This document shows positions 9,402 through 18,728 of a stretch of 64,000 nt of DNA, one piece after another. The DNA is from Sulfuriferula sp. (GTDB lineage Bacteria > Pseudomonadota > Gammaproteobacteria > Burkholderiales > Sulfuriferulaceae). The stretch spans positions 24,249-88,248 of the forward strand of contig JARLJL010000004.1 in NCBI GenBank assembly GCA_031291235.1, written 5' to 3'. The position numbers and the translations under genes were made by a program. The notes below the pieces were generated by a model, which saw only the letters and a list, made by a program, of their open reading frames with translations, made no database searches and was not told where the DNA came from. The stretch's first letter is position 1, and each line of letters opens with the position of its first letter.

Positions 9402-9589
9402 AATTTCAAGTACACCCCAAGCGAAGTGACCACAACAAAAAAAGTTTATTAAGACGGCACAACAGCCGCTTAACCCCCTATAGAGAAAAAACAGTGACTA
9501 TCGAAAACAAAGCGCGAGATTATCGCTAATAATAGCGTTAAGTGCAATTATTCGGTAAGATTTATTACTTTGTAAATCAAATTACTGTA

Positions 9590-9835
9590 ATGACTCGTCG
9601 CACCTCACCCCAACCGCTCAGTTTTGAAACCGCCATGGCCGAACTGGAACGCATCGTCGCCGAAATGGAATCGGGACAGTTGACGCTCGAACAGTCGCTT
9701 GCCGCATATCAGCGCGGTGCGGAATTATTGAAATTCTGCCAGAGCGCATTGGCCGATGCGCAACAACAGGTACAGATACTCGAGAACGGCACGTTACTAG
9801 CCTTTACCAACCCGGGCGCACAAGATGACGAGTGA
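9590..9835 (+). CDS. xseB: Exodeoxyribonuclease VII small subunit
   Basis: This 81-residue protein matches XseB, the small subunit that binds XseA to form the single-strand-specific exonuclease VII. Family residues include LSFETAMAELERIVAEME and LTLEQSLAAYQRG, followed by LLKFCQSAL. The frame is open from 9542, but the ATG at 9590 fits the usual family length. It overlaps ispA by 11 bases, the usual xseB-ispA-dxs arrangement of proteobacteria. No xseA is present in the window. Confidence 0.93.
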   Translation: MTRRTSPQPLSFETAMAELERIVAEMESGQLTLEQSLAAYQRGAELLKFCQSALADAQQQVQILENGTLLAFTNPGAQDDE

Positions 9836-10715
9836 TTTCCTGACCTGGTCGACCGCCTTGCAGGCACGTACCGAAATCGTATTGGAACAACATTTGCCGG
9901 CTCTCGCCAGCGCACCGCAAACCCTGCATCAGGCCATGCGCTATGCCGTACTCGAAGGCGGCAAGCGCGTGCGTCCGTTGCTGGCCTTTGCCGCCGGCGA
10001 GGCCTGCCATGCCGACCCGGCGCAGGTCGAAATCGTCGCCTGCGCAGTCGAGCTCATCCACGCCTATTCGCTGGTGCATGACGACATGCCGTGCATGGAC
10101 GACGACGTGCTGCGGCGCGGCAAACCTACCTGCCATGTCGAATTCGGCGAAGCCACCGCATTGCTGGTAGGCGACAGCCTGCAAAGCCTGGCGTTCGAAT
10201 TGCTGTCGAGTAATCCATTAGGCAAAACCCCGGCACAGCAAATCGCCATGATCAAATTGCTGGCCCAGGCTTCCGGCTCGCGCGGCATGGCCGGCGGGCA
10301 GGCCATCGACCTGGCCAGCGTCGGCGTTGCCCTGACCCTGCCGGAACTGGAATTCATGCATATCCATAAAACCGGTGCGCTGATCCGGGCAGCGGTATTG
10401 CTCGGCGCATATTGCGGCGAACCGCTAAGCGAACAGCAGCACGCCGGACTGGATCGCTATGCAAAATGTGCCGGACTGGCGTTCCAGGTAGTTGACGACA
10501 TACTGGATGCGGAAGCGCCTACCGCCACGCTGGGCAAAACCGCCGGCAAGGACGCCGAACACAACAAACCGACATATGTCAGCCTGATGGGCATAACCGA
10601 AGCCAAGGCATTCGCCCGCGAACTGCATCGCGATGCACTGGATGCTGTGGACGGCTTCGATCATGGCCAACGTTTGCGAGAACTCGCCGACTTCATCGTA
10701 CAGAGATCATTTTGA
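9825..10715 (+). CDS. ispA: Farnesyl diphosphate synthase (short-chain polyprenyl synthase)
   Basis: This 296-residue trans-prenyltransferase condenses isopentenyl diphosphate with dimethylallyl or geranyl diphosphate to give farnesyl diphosphate. The first Asp-rich motif is DDMPCMD at residues 86-92, followed by DDVLRRGKP. The second is FQVVDDILD near residue 220. The substrate-binding GGKRVRP is at 45-51. The gene overlaps xseB by 11 bases and dxs by 4 bases, so the three genes are translationally coupled and supply the isoprenoid pathway. Confidence 0.94.
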   Translation: MTSDFLTWSTALQARTEIVLEQHLPALASAPQTLHQAMRYAVLEGGKRVRPLLAFAAGEACHADPAQVEIVACAVELIHAYSLVHDDMPCMDDDVLRRGKPTCHVEFGEATALLVGDSLQSLAFELLSSNPLGKTPAQQIAMIKLLAQASGSRGMAGGQAIDLASVGVALTLPELEFMHIHKTGALIRAAVLLGAYCGEPLSEQQHAGLDRYAKCAGLAFQVVDDILDAEAPTATLGKTAGKDAEHNKPTYVSLMGITEAKAFARELHRDALDAVDGFDHGQRLRELADFIVQRSF

Positions 10716-12565
10716 GTCAAACTTACCCTTTGCTGGAACGCATTAACAACCCGCAGGATCTGCGCGAACTGACGCGCGACGAATTACCCGAACTGGCACA
10801 GGAATTACGCGATTTCATGCTGACCAGTATCGCCGGAACGGGTGGTCATTTCGCTTCCAATTTCGGTGCCGTCGAGCTCTCCATCGCCCTGCATTACGTA
10901 TTCAATACGCCGGACGACCGGCTGGTGTGGGATGTCGGCCACCAGAGTTATCCGCACAAAATCCTTACCGGCCGCCGTGCAGCGATGGCCGGCTTGCGCA
11001 AGGCCGGCGGCATTGCCGGCTTCCCGAAACGGGAAGAAAGCGAATTCGACACCTTCGGCACCGGCCACTCCAGCACCTCCATCTCCGCCGCGCTGGGCAT
11101 GGCTGTTGCAGCGAAACTGGCCGGGCTGGAGCGTCGCGCGGTCGCCATCATCGGCGACGGCGCCATGACCGCGGGCATGGCATTCGAAGCACTGAACAAT
11201 GCCGGCGACATGGATACCAACCTGCTGGTTATCCTGAACGATAACGATATGTCGATCTCGCCTAACGTAGGCGCGCTCAACAATTATCTGGCCCGCCTCA
11301 TGTCCGGCAAATTCTACGCCGCAGCACGCCGCGCCAGCGAAAAAGTGCTGGCGCACATGCCGCCCATGCTCGAGCTGGCCAAGCGCGCGGAAGAGCACGT
11401 CAAGGGCTTCGTCACGCCCAGCACCCTGTTCGAGGAATTCGGCTTCAACTACATTGGCCCGATAGACGGCCACGACCTCAACGTACTGGTCGATACGCTG
11501 AGCAATATTCGACGTCTGAGCGGCCCGCAATTCCTGCATGTCGTGACAAAAAAAGGCAAAGGCTATGCGCCTGCCGAAGACAATTCCTGCCTTTATCACG
11601 GCGTCGGTCCGTTCAATCCTGAACTGGGCGTGCTCGAAAAACCCGTCATCAAGCCCACCTATACGCAAGTGTTCAGCGACTGGCTATGCGACATGGCGGC
11701 TGTCGAACCTCGCCTCATCGGCATTACCCCCGCCATGCGCGAAGGCTCCGGTCTGGTGCAGTTTTCCGAGCAATATCCGCAACGCTATTTCGATGTCGGC
11801 ATCGCCGAGCAGCATGCGCTGACGTTTGCCGCCGGCCTTGCTGCCGACGGCTACAAGCCGGTAGTCGCCATTTACTCCACTTTTTTGCAACGCGCCTACG
11901 ATCAGCTCATCCACGATATTGCGTTGCAAAATCTGCCGGTCGTATTCGCCATAGACCGTGCCGGTCTGGTCGGCGCGGACGGCCCCACGCATGCCGGCAG
12001 TTTCGATCTCAGTTATTTGCGCTGCATACCCAACATGACGGTCATGGCGCCTTCCGACGAGAACGAATGCCGCCAGATGCTGTACACCGCCATGCAACTG
12101 GATACCCCCAGCGCGGTACGCTACCCGCGCGGCACCGGCTCTGGCGCGACGATCGATCCCGTCATGCAGATGTTGCCCGTCGGCAAAGGGGTAATGCGCC
12201 GTCAGGGGCAACGCGTGGCCTTGCTCGCGTTCGGCAGCATGGTCGCACCGGCGCTGGCAGCGGCGGAAAAGCTGGATGCCAGCGTCGCCGACATGCGCTT
12301 TGTGAAACCAATTGATCAAACGCTGATCCAATTATTGGCAAGCAGCCATGACCTGATCGTCACGCTGGAAGAAAATGCGATCATGGGCGGCGCCGGCAGT
12401 GCAGTCAGCGAATGCCTGCACGAATTGGGACTGAGCACGCGCGTAATCCAGTGCGGTCTGCCCGACCGCTATATCGATCACGGCGACCACGCGCAAATGC
12501 TGCACGCATGCGGTCTGGATGCCGACGGTATTATTGCCGCCGTCAACCGCGCCTTACCCGAGTAG
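10712..12565 (+). CDS. dxs: 1-Deoxy-D-xylulose-5-phosphate synthase
   Basis: This 617-residue thiamine-diphosphate enzyme makes 1-deoxyxylulose 5-phosphate from pyruvate and glyceraldehyde 3-phosphate, the first step of the non-mevalonate pathway. The cofactor motif begins [18 protein letters not shown], the active-site region has [15 protein letters not shown], and the transketolase-like domain has [15 protein letters not shown]. The start is a TTG that overlaps the ispA stop by four bases (TTGA), which fits the family N terminus and implies coupling. It is the last gene of the xseB-ispA-dxs unit. Confidence 0.95.
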   Translation: MSQTYPLLERINNPQDLRELTRDELPELAQELRDFMLTSIAGTGGHFASNFGAVELSIALHYVFNTPDDRLVWDVGHQSYPHKILTGRRAAMAGLRKAGGIAGFPKREESEFDTFGTGHSSTSISAALGMAVAAKLAGLERRAVAIIGDGAMTAGMAFEALNNAGDMDTNLLVILNDNDMSISPNVGALNNYLARLMSGKFYAAARRASEKVLAHMPPMLELAKRAEEHVKGFVTPSTLFEEFGFNYIGPIDGHDLNVLVDTLSNIRRLSGPQFLHVVTKKGKGYAPAEDNSCLYHGVGPFNPELGVLEKPVIKPTYTQVFSDWLCDMAAVEPRLIGITPAMREGSGLVQFSEQYPQRYFDVGIAEQHALTFAAGLAADGYKPVVAIYSTFLQRAYDQLIHDIALQNLPVVFAIDRAGLVGADGPTHAGSFDLSYLRCIPNMTVMAPSDENECRQMLYTAMQLDTPSAVRYPRGTGSGATIDPVMQMLPVGKGVMRRQGQRVALLAFGSMVAPALAAAEKLDASVADMRFVKPIDQTLIQLLASSHDLIVTLEENAIMGGAGSAVSECLHELGLSTRVIQCGLPDRYIDHGDHAQMLHACGLDADGIIAAVNRALPE

Positions 12566-12594
12566 TTTACTCAAGTATTAGCGCGCGCTATACT
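12566..12594 (+). promoter_or_regulatory. Predicted sigma-70 promoter for folE2
   Basis: TTTACT (12566-12571) and TATACT (12589-12594) are separated by 17 bases and lie about 34 bases before the folE2 start. A short palindrome GAGTA-GTT-TACTC (12560-12572) overlaps the -35 region and the end of dxs. Confidence 0.5.
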
Positions 12595-12627
12595 GAACGA
12601 ATATATTAGCCTTACACAGGAATAAAC

Positions 12628-13437
12628 ATGAACAACTGTTGTGACATCACCGCACCGATGCCGGATGTACAAAATTACGCGGATACGCGCCAGATAGCCA
12701 TCAACAAGGTAGGCATCAAATCGATCCGCCATCCGGTCAAAGTGGCAGACAAGAGCAGCGGTGTGCAGCACACCATTGCCAATTTCAACATGTATGTGTT
12801 CCTGCCGCACAATTTCAAGGGCACGCACATGTCGCGCTTTGTGGAGATACTCAACACCAACGAACGCGAGATTTCCATCGAGAATTTCGAATCCATACTG
12901 CGCCAGATGGTGCAACGTCTGGAAGCGGAATCCGGTTACATCGAAATGAGTTTTCCGTATTTCATCAACAAGACCGCGCCCGTTTCCGGCGTGCAGAGCC
13001 TGATGGATTACGACGTCACGCTGATCGGCGCAATCGAGAACGGCCAGTACGTGCACACCACCAAGGTCGTGGTGCCGGTCACCAGCCTGTGCCCGTGCTC
13101 GAAGAAAATCTCCGAATACGGTGCGCACAACCAGCGCTCGCACGTGACCATCAGCGCGCGTACCAACGATTTCATGTGGATAGAAGACATCGTCGCGGTG
13201 GCCGAGAAACAGGCTTCCTGCGAACTGTACGGCTTGCTGAAACGTCCGGATGAAAAATTCGTCACCGAACGCGCCTACGACAATCCCAAATTCGTCGAAG
13301 ACATGGTGCGCGATGTGGCAGCAGCGCTGGATAGAGAGCCGCGCGTAGACAGTTATGTAGTGGAAAGCGAAAATTTCGAATCCATACACAATCACTCAGC
13401 CTATGCATTGATCGAACGCGACAAACACAAACCCTGA
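12628..13437 (+). CDS. folE2: GTP cyclohydrolase FolE2 (type IB)
   Basis: This 269-residue protein is a type IB GTP cyclohydrolase, converting GTP to dihydroneopterin triphosphate for folate and queuosine-type pathways. The signature [19 protein letters not shown] contains the metal-binding Cys and the His residues of the active site. FolE2 is metal-promiscuous and is often used when zinc is limiting. A ribosome site (CAGGAA) and its own promoter precede the ATG at 12628. No zinc-uptake-regulator site was evident by eye. The glutamine amidotransferase gene follows 12 bases downstream. Confidence 0.93.
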   Translation: MNNCCDITAPMPDVQNYADTRQIAINKVGIKSIRHPVKVADKSSGVQHTIANFNMYVFLPHNFKGTHMSRFVEILNTNEREISIENFESILRQMVQRLEAESGYIEMSFPYFINKTAPVSGVQSLMDYDVTLIGAIENGQYVHTTKVVVPVTSLCPCSKKISEYGAHNQRSHVTISARTNDFMWIEDIVAVAEKQASCELYGLLKRPDEKFVTERAYDNPKFVEDMVRDVAAALDREPRVDSYVVESENFESIHNHSAYALIERDKHKP

Positions 13438-13449
13438 AAGTACATCGCC

Positions 13450-14160
13450 ATGAAACCCGTAGCCATTTTTCGCCACGTACAAATTGAAGGTGCCGGTTAT
13501 TTTTCCGAATTTCTGGATCGGCATGAAATTCCATTCGTGATGATCAATGTCGATGAAAACGCATCTGTTCCCGCTGACCCGACAGCGTATTCAGGTCTGG
13601 TCTTCATGGGCGGCAGCATGAGCGTCAACGACCCGTTGCCGTGGATACCGCACACGCTGCAACTGATACGCAACGCTGTCGCTGCCGACATACCCGTGCT
13701 TGGTCACTGCCTCGGCGGCCAGCTCATTTCCAAAGCGCTGGGTGCAACCGTCAGCCTCAACCCGGTCAAGGAAATAGGCTGGGGCGAAGTCTACGCCAGC
13801 GATAACGACAACGCCCGCGCCTGGCTGGACGGACTCGGCCAGTTCACCAGCTTTCACTGGCACGGCGAGACTTTCAGCCTGCCCCAAGGTGCAACGCACA
13901 TCATGAAAAGCGCCTGGTGCGACAATCAGGCTTACGTCATCGGCAAAACGCTGGCCATGCAATGCCACGTCGAAATGACCGCAGACATGGTAGCCGCCTG
14001 GTGTCGGCACGGCGCAAACGAAATCAATGACGCGATTGCCAGCCCCGGCGTACAAACGCCGGACCAGATACAAATCGGCATGCAAACCCGTCTCGCCGAC
14101 CTCAACCGAGTAGCTGACCGCCTTTACAGCCGCTGGATCAAGGGCCTGCCGCAACAATGA
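13450..14160 (+). CDS. Class I glutamine amidotransferase-like protein
   Basis: This 236-residue protein has the GuaA/TrpG-type class I glutaminase fold. The nucleophile elbow is LGHCLGGQL with Cys87, and the catalytic His and Glu are in QCHVEM near residue 175. An oxyanion-type glycine loop, FMGGSMSVND, lies around residue 52. Stand-alone members hydrolyse glutamine or gamma-glutamyl compounds; the partner and substrate are unknown. It starts 12 bases after folE2 and overlaps the next small gene by four bases (ATGA). Confidence 0.85.
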   Translation: MKPVAIFRHVQIEGAGYFSEFLDRHEIPFVMINVDENASVPADPTAYSGLVFMGGSMSVNDPLPWIPHTLQLIRNAVAADIPVLGHCLGGQLISKALGATVSLNPVKEIGWGEVYASDNDNARAWLDGLGQFTSFHWHGETFSLPQGATHIMKSAWCDNQAYVIGKTLAMQCHVEMTADMVAAWCRHGANEINDAIASPGVQTPDQIQIGMQTRLADLNRVADRLYSRWIKGLPQQ

Positions 14161-14417
14161 GCGCTCCCCTGATCGGACCCGACCAACTCCGCGAGTTGAT
14201 CGGGCTGAGTTTCATGTGGAAGAACGAACGCTATACTGCCATCGAGATTATCGATCACCCCCCGGCCCTGATCGCACAAAAACACATCCCCGCGTCCGTT
14301 ATTCAGTCTGATGTGCACGGCCGCGCCCATCGTCAGATCAGTGCATCCGTCAGCATCCCCATCTATTCTGCCGACGGATTGCAACTGCATCCCGAATTTC
14401 TCCTCATTAAATTCTGA
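14157..14417 (+). CDS. Small conserved-looking hypothetical protein
   Basis: This 86-residue protein is not one I recognise. It has no signal peptide or membrane segment and looks like a compact mixed alpha/beta domain (LRELIGLSFMWKNERYTAIEIID, then several short beta-like runs). It begins inside the stop codon of the amidotransferase gene, which argues that it is translated. The tRNA-Lys promoter starts just after it. Confidence 0.6.
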   Translation: MSAPLIGPDQLRELIGLSFMWKNERYTAIEIIDHPPALIAQKHIPASVIQSDVHGRAHRQISASVSIPIYSADGLQLHPEFLLIKF

Positions 14418-14439
14418 AATGTTTTATCCGTTTACTTCC

Positions 14440-14467
14440 TTGACGGAATTATGAAATCCAGTATAAT
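14440..14467 (+). promoter_or_regulatory. Strong promoter for the tRNA-Lys genes
   Basis: TTGACG (14440-14445) and a perfect TATAAT (14462-14467) are spaced by 16 bases. The predicted start is near 14474, about 8 bases before the first tRNA. The near-consensus boxes fit a stable-RNA promoter. Confidence 0.8.
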
Positions 14468-14481
14468 TGCGGCTCTCAACC

Positions 14482-14557
14482 GGGTCGGTAGCTCAGTCGG
14501 TAGAGCAGCGGACTTTTAATCCGTTTGTCGCGGGTTCGAATCCCGCCCGACCCACCA
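14482..14557 (+). tRNA. tRNA-Lys (anticodon TTT)
   Basis: A 76-base cloverleaf with the 3' CCA encoded. The acceptor stem is GGGTCGG with CCGACCC, followed by discriminator A and CCA. The anticodon stem GCGGA/TCCGT encloses loop CTTTTAA, so the anticodon is TTT, reading AAA and AAG. The T arm is CGGGTTCGAATCCCG. Confidence 0.96.
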
Positions 14558-14608
14558 GCAACACCTCCAAATTAAAAGTCAGTCTGATACTCCCTGGCCT
14601 TTTGCATT

Positions 14609-14684
14609 GGGTTGGTAGCTCAGTTGGTAGAGCAGCGGACTCTTAATCCGTTTGTCGTGGGTTCGACCCCCACCCAGCCCACCA
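14609..14684 (+). tRNA. tRNA-Lys (anticodon CTT)
   Basis: A 76-base cloverleaf with CCA encoded. The acceptor stem is GGGTTGG with CCAGCCC (one G-U pair), and the anticodon loop CTCTTAA gives anticodon CTT, reading AAG. It is almost identical to the preceding tRNA-Lys and lies 51 bases after it, so the two are probably a tandem duplication that diverged in anticodon and share one transcript. Confidence 0.96.
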
Positions 14685-14691
14685 AAAACTT

Positions 14692-14721
14692 AAGGCTTGC
14701 GCATGGCAAGCCTTATTTTTA
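14692..14721 (+). terminator. Rho-independent terminator of the tRNA-Lys operon
   Basis: The perfect 9-bp stem AAGGCTTGC/GCAAGCCTT has a 5-base loop and is followed by ATTTTTAT. It lies 7 bases after the second tRNA. Confidence 0.85.
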
Positions 14722-14748
14722 TCTACTACACTACCACTACCGCCAGAA

Positions 14749-14994
14749 TCAAACCATCACTGGCGATGTCAGTATCGTTAACGCCATTTGCGCGTGTTCG
14801 GCCACTTCCCTGCCCAAGTCCGTCAAATACCCACCGTCTTTCTGCGTAATCAGCCCCTTGTCATGTAATCGCGCCGTTGCGGCAATCACTGCCGGATCGG
14901 CATTTTTATGTACTTTGACCCCTTGCTGCGTAGTGTCCAGATCGTATCGCAATAACGCATTCAATTCATCGACCAGATCCTCGGTATAAAACAT
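14749..14994 (-). CDS. TIGR02647-like small DNA-binding-type protein
   Basis: This 81-residue protein resembles the TIGR02647 family of small proteobacterial proteins thought to be winged-helix-like. Family-type features are the N-terminal LVDELNALL run, the central VKVHKNADPAVIAATARLHDKGLI and the near-invariant DGGYLTDLGREVAEHAQ. The target and function are unknown. It is convergent with the tRNA operon and divergent from the glycosyltransferase gene. Confidence 0.8.
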   Translation of the reverse strand: MFYTEDLVDELNALLRYDLDTTQQGVKVHKNADPAVIAATARLHDKGLITQKDGGYLTDLGREVAEHAQMALTILTSPVMV

Positions 14995-15174
14995 GGCAAC
15001 TCCTTATTAATGTGGAATCTCGGGTATCGGAAGCAATATCATGTGCCGCTCTTTCACAGTAGCCCACTCGTATGCTTGCGTCAAATAAAAGCGGTGCATG
15101 GCATATGGATACACCCCTGCATTTCAGGTATCCTTAACCAGTTTTTAACTGTCATTCAGCATGCTGGGCACATT

Positions 15175-16242
15175 ATGGGTTTGTTCGATTTTTTAGGTTT
15201 CAACAAGTTGCCGGCAGGTATCATCAATAGCAGCCTGCTGATAACGGATGCCGCCACACTGGCGCGCGCGGGAAAGTTCGTCGACGCGCTGCAGGCCAAG
15301 TTTCACAACGTCGCCATTGCACTGATCGACACACCGGCGCATCTACCCGCACTGCCGCATCTGGTACTACCGGAAGACGTAGCGACAGCAACAGCACGCC
15401 TACAAAAAATACAGCCGCAACGATTAATCGTGCTCGGCGTTAACGCGCGTTATGCCGCGCTGGCCAAAGCTGCCGACTGCCCGCGATTCTGGATTAACGC
15501 GCGCGATAGCGATGCAGCCGAAGCCGGTTGCCAGATCATCACCGCCAGCTATGGCGGCCTCAATACGGCTAATGCGCAAGTCACCGGCGACCCGCTGGCG
15601 GAGCTGGAAAGCCTGCCGCAAATCACCGTCGATACCGAATTGTGCCAACGCTTCAAGGAACAGCACGAAAGCGGCCGCTGGCTAGGCTACTTTGCAGCCA
15701 CAGGCGAAAACGAGGAAGACATTGCCTACGCCTTATTCAGCCGGGCGATACGCCACAAGATGGGCCTGATGCTGCTGGCGCCGCGCGATCCGGCGCGTTG
15801 CGAGCCGGTATACCGCGAATCGATCAAATACCGTTTGCAGACCATACGCCACCAGCGTCTGTCGACCTCGTTCGTACCGATCAAAACACGCGTCTATTAC
15901 GTCGAACAGACCCAGCCGCTGGCTGCTTTCTATGCCTGCGTGGATTTTGTGGTAGCCGGGGCAACCCTGCACGCCGACGCCAAAAACCCGCCCGACATAC
16001 TGACGCCGATACTGCACGGCAAACCGGTCCTGGTCGGCGCGGCGCACCGCAAGGTACCGCTGCTGGCGGCAGCCGTCGATGCCGGCGTGGTGCTCGCGGG
16101 TATGGATAGCGAACAGATATTCGCCCATATCAAAGCCTTGCTCGACGATCCCGATTACGGCGCAAACGTCGCCTCCCGTGCGCGCGACTGGCTCAATATG
16201 CAGCCCGGCGCATTGGGACGCGTGCTGGCACTGATCAAATAA
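15175..16242 (+). CDS. KdtA-like (GT30-type) glycosyltransferase-related protein
   Basis: This 355-residue protein looks like the two-domain GT-B fold of Kdo transferase (WaaA/KdtA). The C-terminal half is most similar, with a nucleotide-sugar-site-like run FYACVDFVVAGATLH, then NPPDILTPILHGKPVLVG. The middle LMLLAPRDPARCEPVY resembles the KdtA segment with PRHPERF. It lacks the N-terminal membrane anchor of KdtA. The frame is open from 15010, but ATG 15175 begins the recognisable protein (MGLFDFLGF). A role in lipopolysaccharide or other surface glycan is inferred. It is followed after 3 bases by a thioredoxin-like gene and then ampD. Confidence 0.6.
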   Translation: MGLFDFLGFNKLPAGIINSSLLITDAATLARAGKFVDALQAKFHNVAIALIDTPAHLPALPHLVLPEDVATATARLQKIQPQRLIVLGVNARYAALAKAADCPRFWINARDSDAAEAGCQIITASYGGLNTANAQVTGDPLAELESLPQITVDTELCQRFKEQHESGRWLGYFAATGENEEDIAYALFSRAIRHKMGLMLLAPRDPARCEPVYRESIKYRLQTIRHQRLSTSFVPIKTRVYYVEQTQPLAAFYACVDFVVAGATLHADAKNPPDILTPILHGKPVLVGAAHRKVPLLAAAVDAGVVLAGMDSEQIFAHIKALLDDPDYGANVASRARDWLNMQPGALGRVLALIK

Positions 16243-16245
16243 TCC

Positions 16246-16584
16246 ATGCAAATTGCGCCGCTGTCCGAATTCGACTTCCATCCGCGGATGGCAGCCAGCC
16301 GCGGCGTCAGTCTGGTACTGTTCACTGCGCCGGACTGCGGCAGCTGCAGGGTATGGTTGCGCCTTCTGAACCATTTTGACAGCCCGTTGCTGCATCAGGG
16401 CTATGTAGTGGATGTACAAATATCGACAGCGCTGGCGCGCGAGTACGATGTGTTTCATCTGCCCAGCCTGTTTTTATTCGTCGACGGCAAATTTCATGCG
16501 CCGCTACATGCCGAAGCCAGGTCGGCGCTACTCGCGCAGGCCATCAGCGCAGCACTGAACATGCCGGCGCACGAGGAGCCGTGA
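16246..16584 (+). CDS. Thioredoxin-like protein with CGSC site
   Basis: This 112-residue thioredoxin-fold protein has the redox motif CGSC at residues 31-34 (FTAPDCGSCR) and the cis-proline region HLPSLFLFVDG. It has no signal peptide, so it is probably cytoplasmic. It starts 3 bases after the glycosyltransferase-like gene, and its stop overlaps the ampD GTG start. The coupling suggests shared expression, not necessarily shared function. Confidence 0.82.
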   Translation: MQIAPLSEFDFHPRMAASRGVSLVLFTAPDCGSCRVWLRLLNHFDSPLLHQGYVVDVQISTALAREYDVFHLPSLFLFVDGKFHAPLHAEARSALLAQAISAALNMPAHEEP

Positions 16585-17114
16585 CCGTGCATATCGACGC
16601 CAACGGGGTTGCCGCTCCGGCCCGATTTATCGCGTCGCCGCATTGCGACTGGCGCGCCCATGCGCATGACGTCCGCCTGATTGTGATCCACAACATTTCA
16701 TTGCCGCCGGGCGAATTCGGCGGCAACGGCGTCATCGAGCTATTCACCGGACGGCTCGACCCGACCGCTCACCCCTATTATGCACAGATCGGCACATTGC
16801 GCGTCTCCGCCCATTTTTTCATCCGCCGCGACGGCGAGCTGATACAGTTTGTACCGTGCACCAAGCGGGCATGGCACGCCGGCATATCCAGCTGGCAAGG
16901 CTGGGAACGCTGCAACGACTACTCGGTCGGCATCGAACTGGAAGGCGACGACCACACCCCGTTTACCGATGCCCAATACCGCCAATTGCAGCAGCTGATC
17001 GTCGCGCTCAAGGCCGTTTATCCGATTGCCGCCGTTACCGGACACAGCGACATCGCCCCGGGACGGAAGACCGATCCGGGGCCGTATTTTGACTGGGCGC
17101 GCTGCGAACGCTAG
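16581..17114 (+). CDS. ampD: 1,6-Anhydro-N-acetylmuramyl-L-alanine amidase AmpD
   Basis: This 177-residue cytoplasmic zinc amidase removes the stem peptide from anhydro-muropeptides in peptidoglycan recycling. It closely matches E. coli AmpD: VIHNISLPPGEFGG contains a zinc-binding His, FIRRDGELIQFVPCTKRAWHAG the core, and HSDIAPGRKTDPGPYFDW the remaining zinc and catalytic residues. The GTG at 16581 overlaps the previous stop (GTGA); a GTG at 16587 is an alternative. Loss of AmpD induces ampC beta-lactamase in some species; no ampC or ampR is in the window. Confidence 0.95.
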   Translation: MTVHIDANGVAAPARFIASPHCDWRAHAHDVRLIVIHNISLPPGEFGGNGVIELFTGRLDPTAHPYYAQIGTLRVSAHFFIRRDGELIQFVPCTKRAWHAGISSWQGWERCNDYSVGIELEGDDHTPFTDAQYRQLQQLIVALKAVYPIAAVTGHSDIAPGRKTDPGPYFDWARCER

Positions 17115-17193
17115 ACTCATCACGGGGCGGCACTATCTACCGGCATTTCCGCTAATGCCGCCATACCGATAACGAGACAGATCAGGGGCCAAC

Positions 17194-18525
17194 ATGAAAC
17201 TTTCGACGACTCGCGTTAGTCTGCTCGGCTGGCTGGCCGTACTTGCCGTGGTTTACGGACTCGTTATTTACTTTGTTTCATTCTACCGTTCGGATTTCGC
17301 CGTATTCTACGCATCGCTGCAATTTCTGCTGCACGGTCAGGACATCTATGCGCCTGTGCCTTTCAATGCCTTCGATCAGATACAGATGCAGCATACCGGC
17401 AGACTGACGCTGCACCCTAACCTCAACCCCCCGTTTTTCACATTATTACTGTCACCGCTCGGCTGGCTGTCCTATCAGGCTGCATTCTGGATATGGTCGC
17501 TGATGTCGTTAGGTTTCGGGGCGATCGGCATGACATTGCTGCAACGCGCTGGCAACAAACGCGATACCGATTACCTGCTGGTCATGCTGATACTGTTATT
17601 CGCTTATTTTCCGACGCTTACCAATATACTAATCGGACAAACGGCATTGCTGATCTTCATGCTGGTAACAGGCGGCTGGATCGCGGCGCAACAAGGGCGA
17701 GAACGCCTGAGCGGAATACTGCTGGGACTGGCTTTCGCAATCAAATTATTCCTCGGTCTGTTTCTAGTCTACTTCCTGTTGCAACGCCGCTGGCGGCTGA
17801 CTACGTGGTTTCTGGTCGCGATGGCGGCAAGCGGGCTACTGGGTCTGGCTACGCTCGGATCCGACGCCTACCGGCACTATCTGCAAGCGCTCGACAGCGT
17901 TACCTGGCAATCCTCGAACTGGAACGCATCGGCATACGGTTTCTTCAGCCGCATATTCGGCGGCTCGGAAAACAGGCCGCTGTTCAACGCACCTGTACTC
18001 GGCAAAGCCTTGTATTACCTGCTGGCAGCAATGCTGATAGCCATGCTGGCTTGGCTGCTGCGGCGCAATCAGCAAATCGTACCGGGCGTACGCGACGATC
18101 TCGGATTTTCATTCACCCTGGTCGCCGCATTACTGATCTCGCCGCTGGGCTGGATGTATTACTTCCCGTTATTGCTGCTACCTTTCTTCGTACTGTTCCG
18201 CCTGACCCATACCTATCGGTTGCCGTGGCAATTCAGATTTGCCCTGTTGCTGGCGTTACTTGCCAGCAGCTTCTCGCAACTGCTCACCCCAGCCGCAGAA
18301 AACAGCCAGACGGCATTCACTTTATCGGCCTATTATTTCTATGCGTTGCTTGCCCTGGGCTGTCTGATTATTGTCGCCAACGTGATACTGCAAGGCAAAC
18401 GGGCCGTCGAAACAGACACCGCAGAGCAGGAGCGCGCCCAGTTGTTATCGACCTTTCTGATACTCGTGCTGTATTACGCGGTAACCGGCGCTATTTTTGC
18501 CGTGTCGAAAATTCACGCTAGCTGA
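17194..18525 (+). CDS. GT87/DUF2029-type integral membrane glycosyltransferase
   Basis: This 443-residue polytopic membrane protein has about 10 hydrophobic segments. It resembles the GT-C fold family GT87 (DUF2029), polyprenyl-phosphate-dependent mannosyltransferases. The first periplasmic loop has the expected acidic residue in SDFAVFYASLQFLLHGQDIY, followed by NPPFFTLLLSPL and later NILIGQTALL. The acceptor is unknown. A 79-base gap with a small hairpin (CGGCATT/AATGCCG at 17141-17160) separates it from ampD. It is the last gene before the Tad locus, and no direct link is evident. Confidence 0.75.
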   Translation: MKLSTTRVSLLGWLAVLAVVYGLVIYFVSFYRSDFAVFYASLQFLLHGQDIYAPVPFNAFDQIQMQHTGRLTLHPNLNPPFFTLLLSPLGWLSYQAAFWIWSLMSLGFGAIGMTLLQRAGNKRDTDYLLVMLILLFAYFPTLTNILIGQTALLIFMLVTGGWIAAQQGRERLSGILLGLAFAIKLFLGLFLVYFLLQRRWRLTTWFLVAMAASGLLGLATLGSDAYRHYLQALDSVTWQSSNWNASAYGFFSRIFGGSENRPLFNAPVLGKALYYLLAAMLIAMLAWLLRRNQQIVPGVRDDLGFSFTLVAALLISPLGWMYYFPLLLLPFFVLFRLTHTYRLPWQFRFALLLALLASSFSQLLTPAAENSQTAFTLSAYYFYALLALGCLIIVANVILQGKRAVETDTAEQERAQLLSTFLILVLYYAVTGAIFAVSKIHAS

Positions 18526-18669
18526 CCCTGTCTCGTCTGTTGCAAATCGTCGAGGCTATGCAAACGCAAAATCGCGCACCGGTTTGGCATTCACAAAACG
18601 ATGGCGAATTGCCTGCAATTGCTGATGTTCCCTCGCTATATTGAAACCAGCGAAACTTTTCATACAAAA

Positions 18670-18701
18670 TAGTACGAAAATATCGTAGCGTTGTTAGTAC
18701 G
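18670..18701 (+). promoter_or_regulatory. Direct repeat upstream of the first flp gene
   Basis: The heptamer TAGTACG occurs at 18670-18676 and 18695-18701, 25 bases apart, ending 27 bases before the flp1 start. It may be an activator site for the Tad operon. The assignment is only positional. Confidence 0.35.
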
Positions 18702-18728
18702 TTTATCAATCACAAAAGGAGAGGTGTC

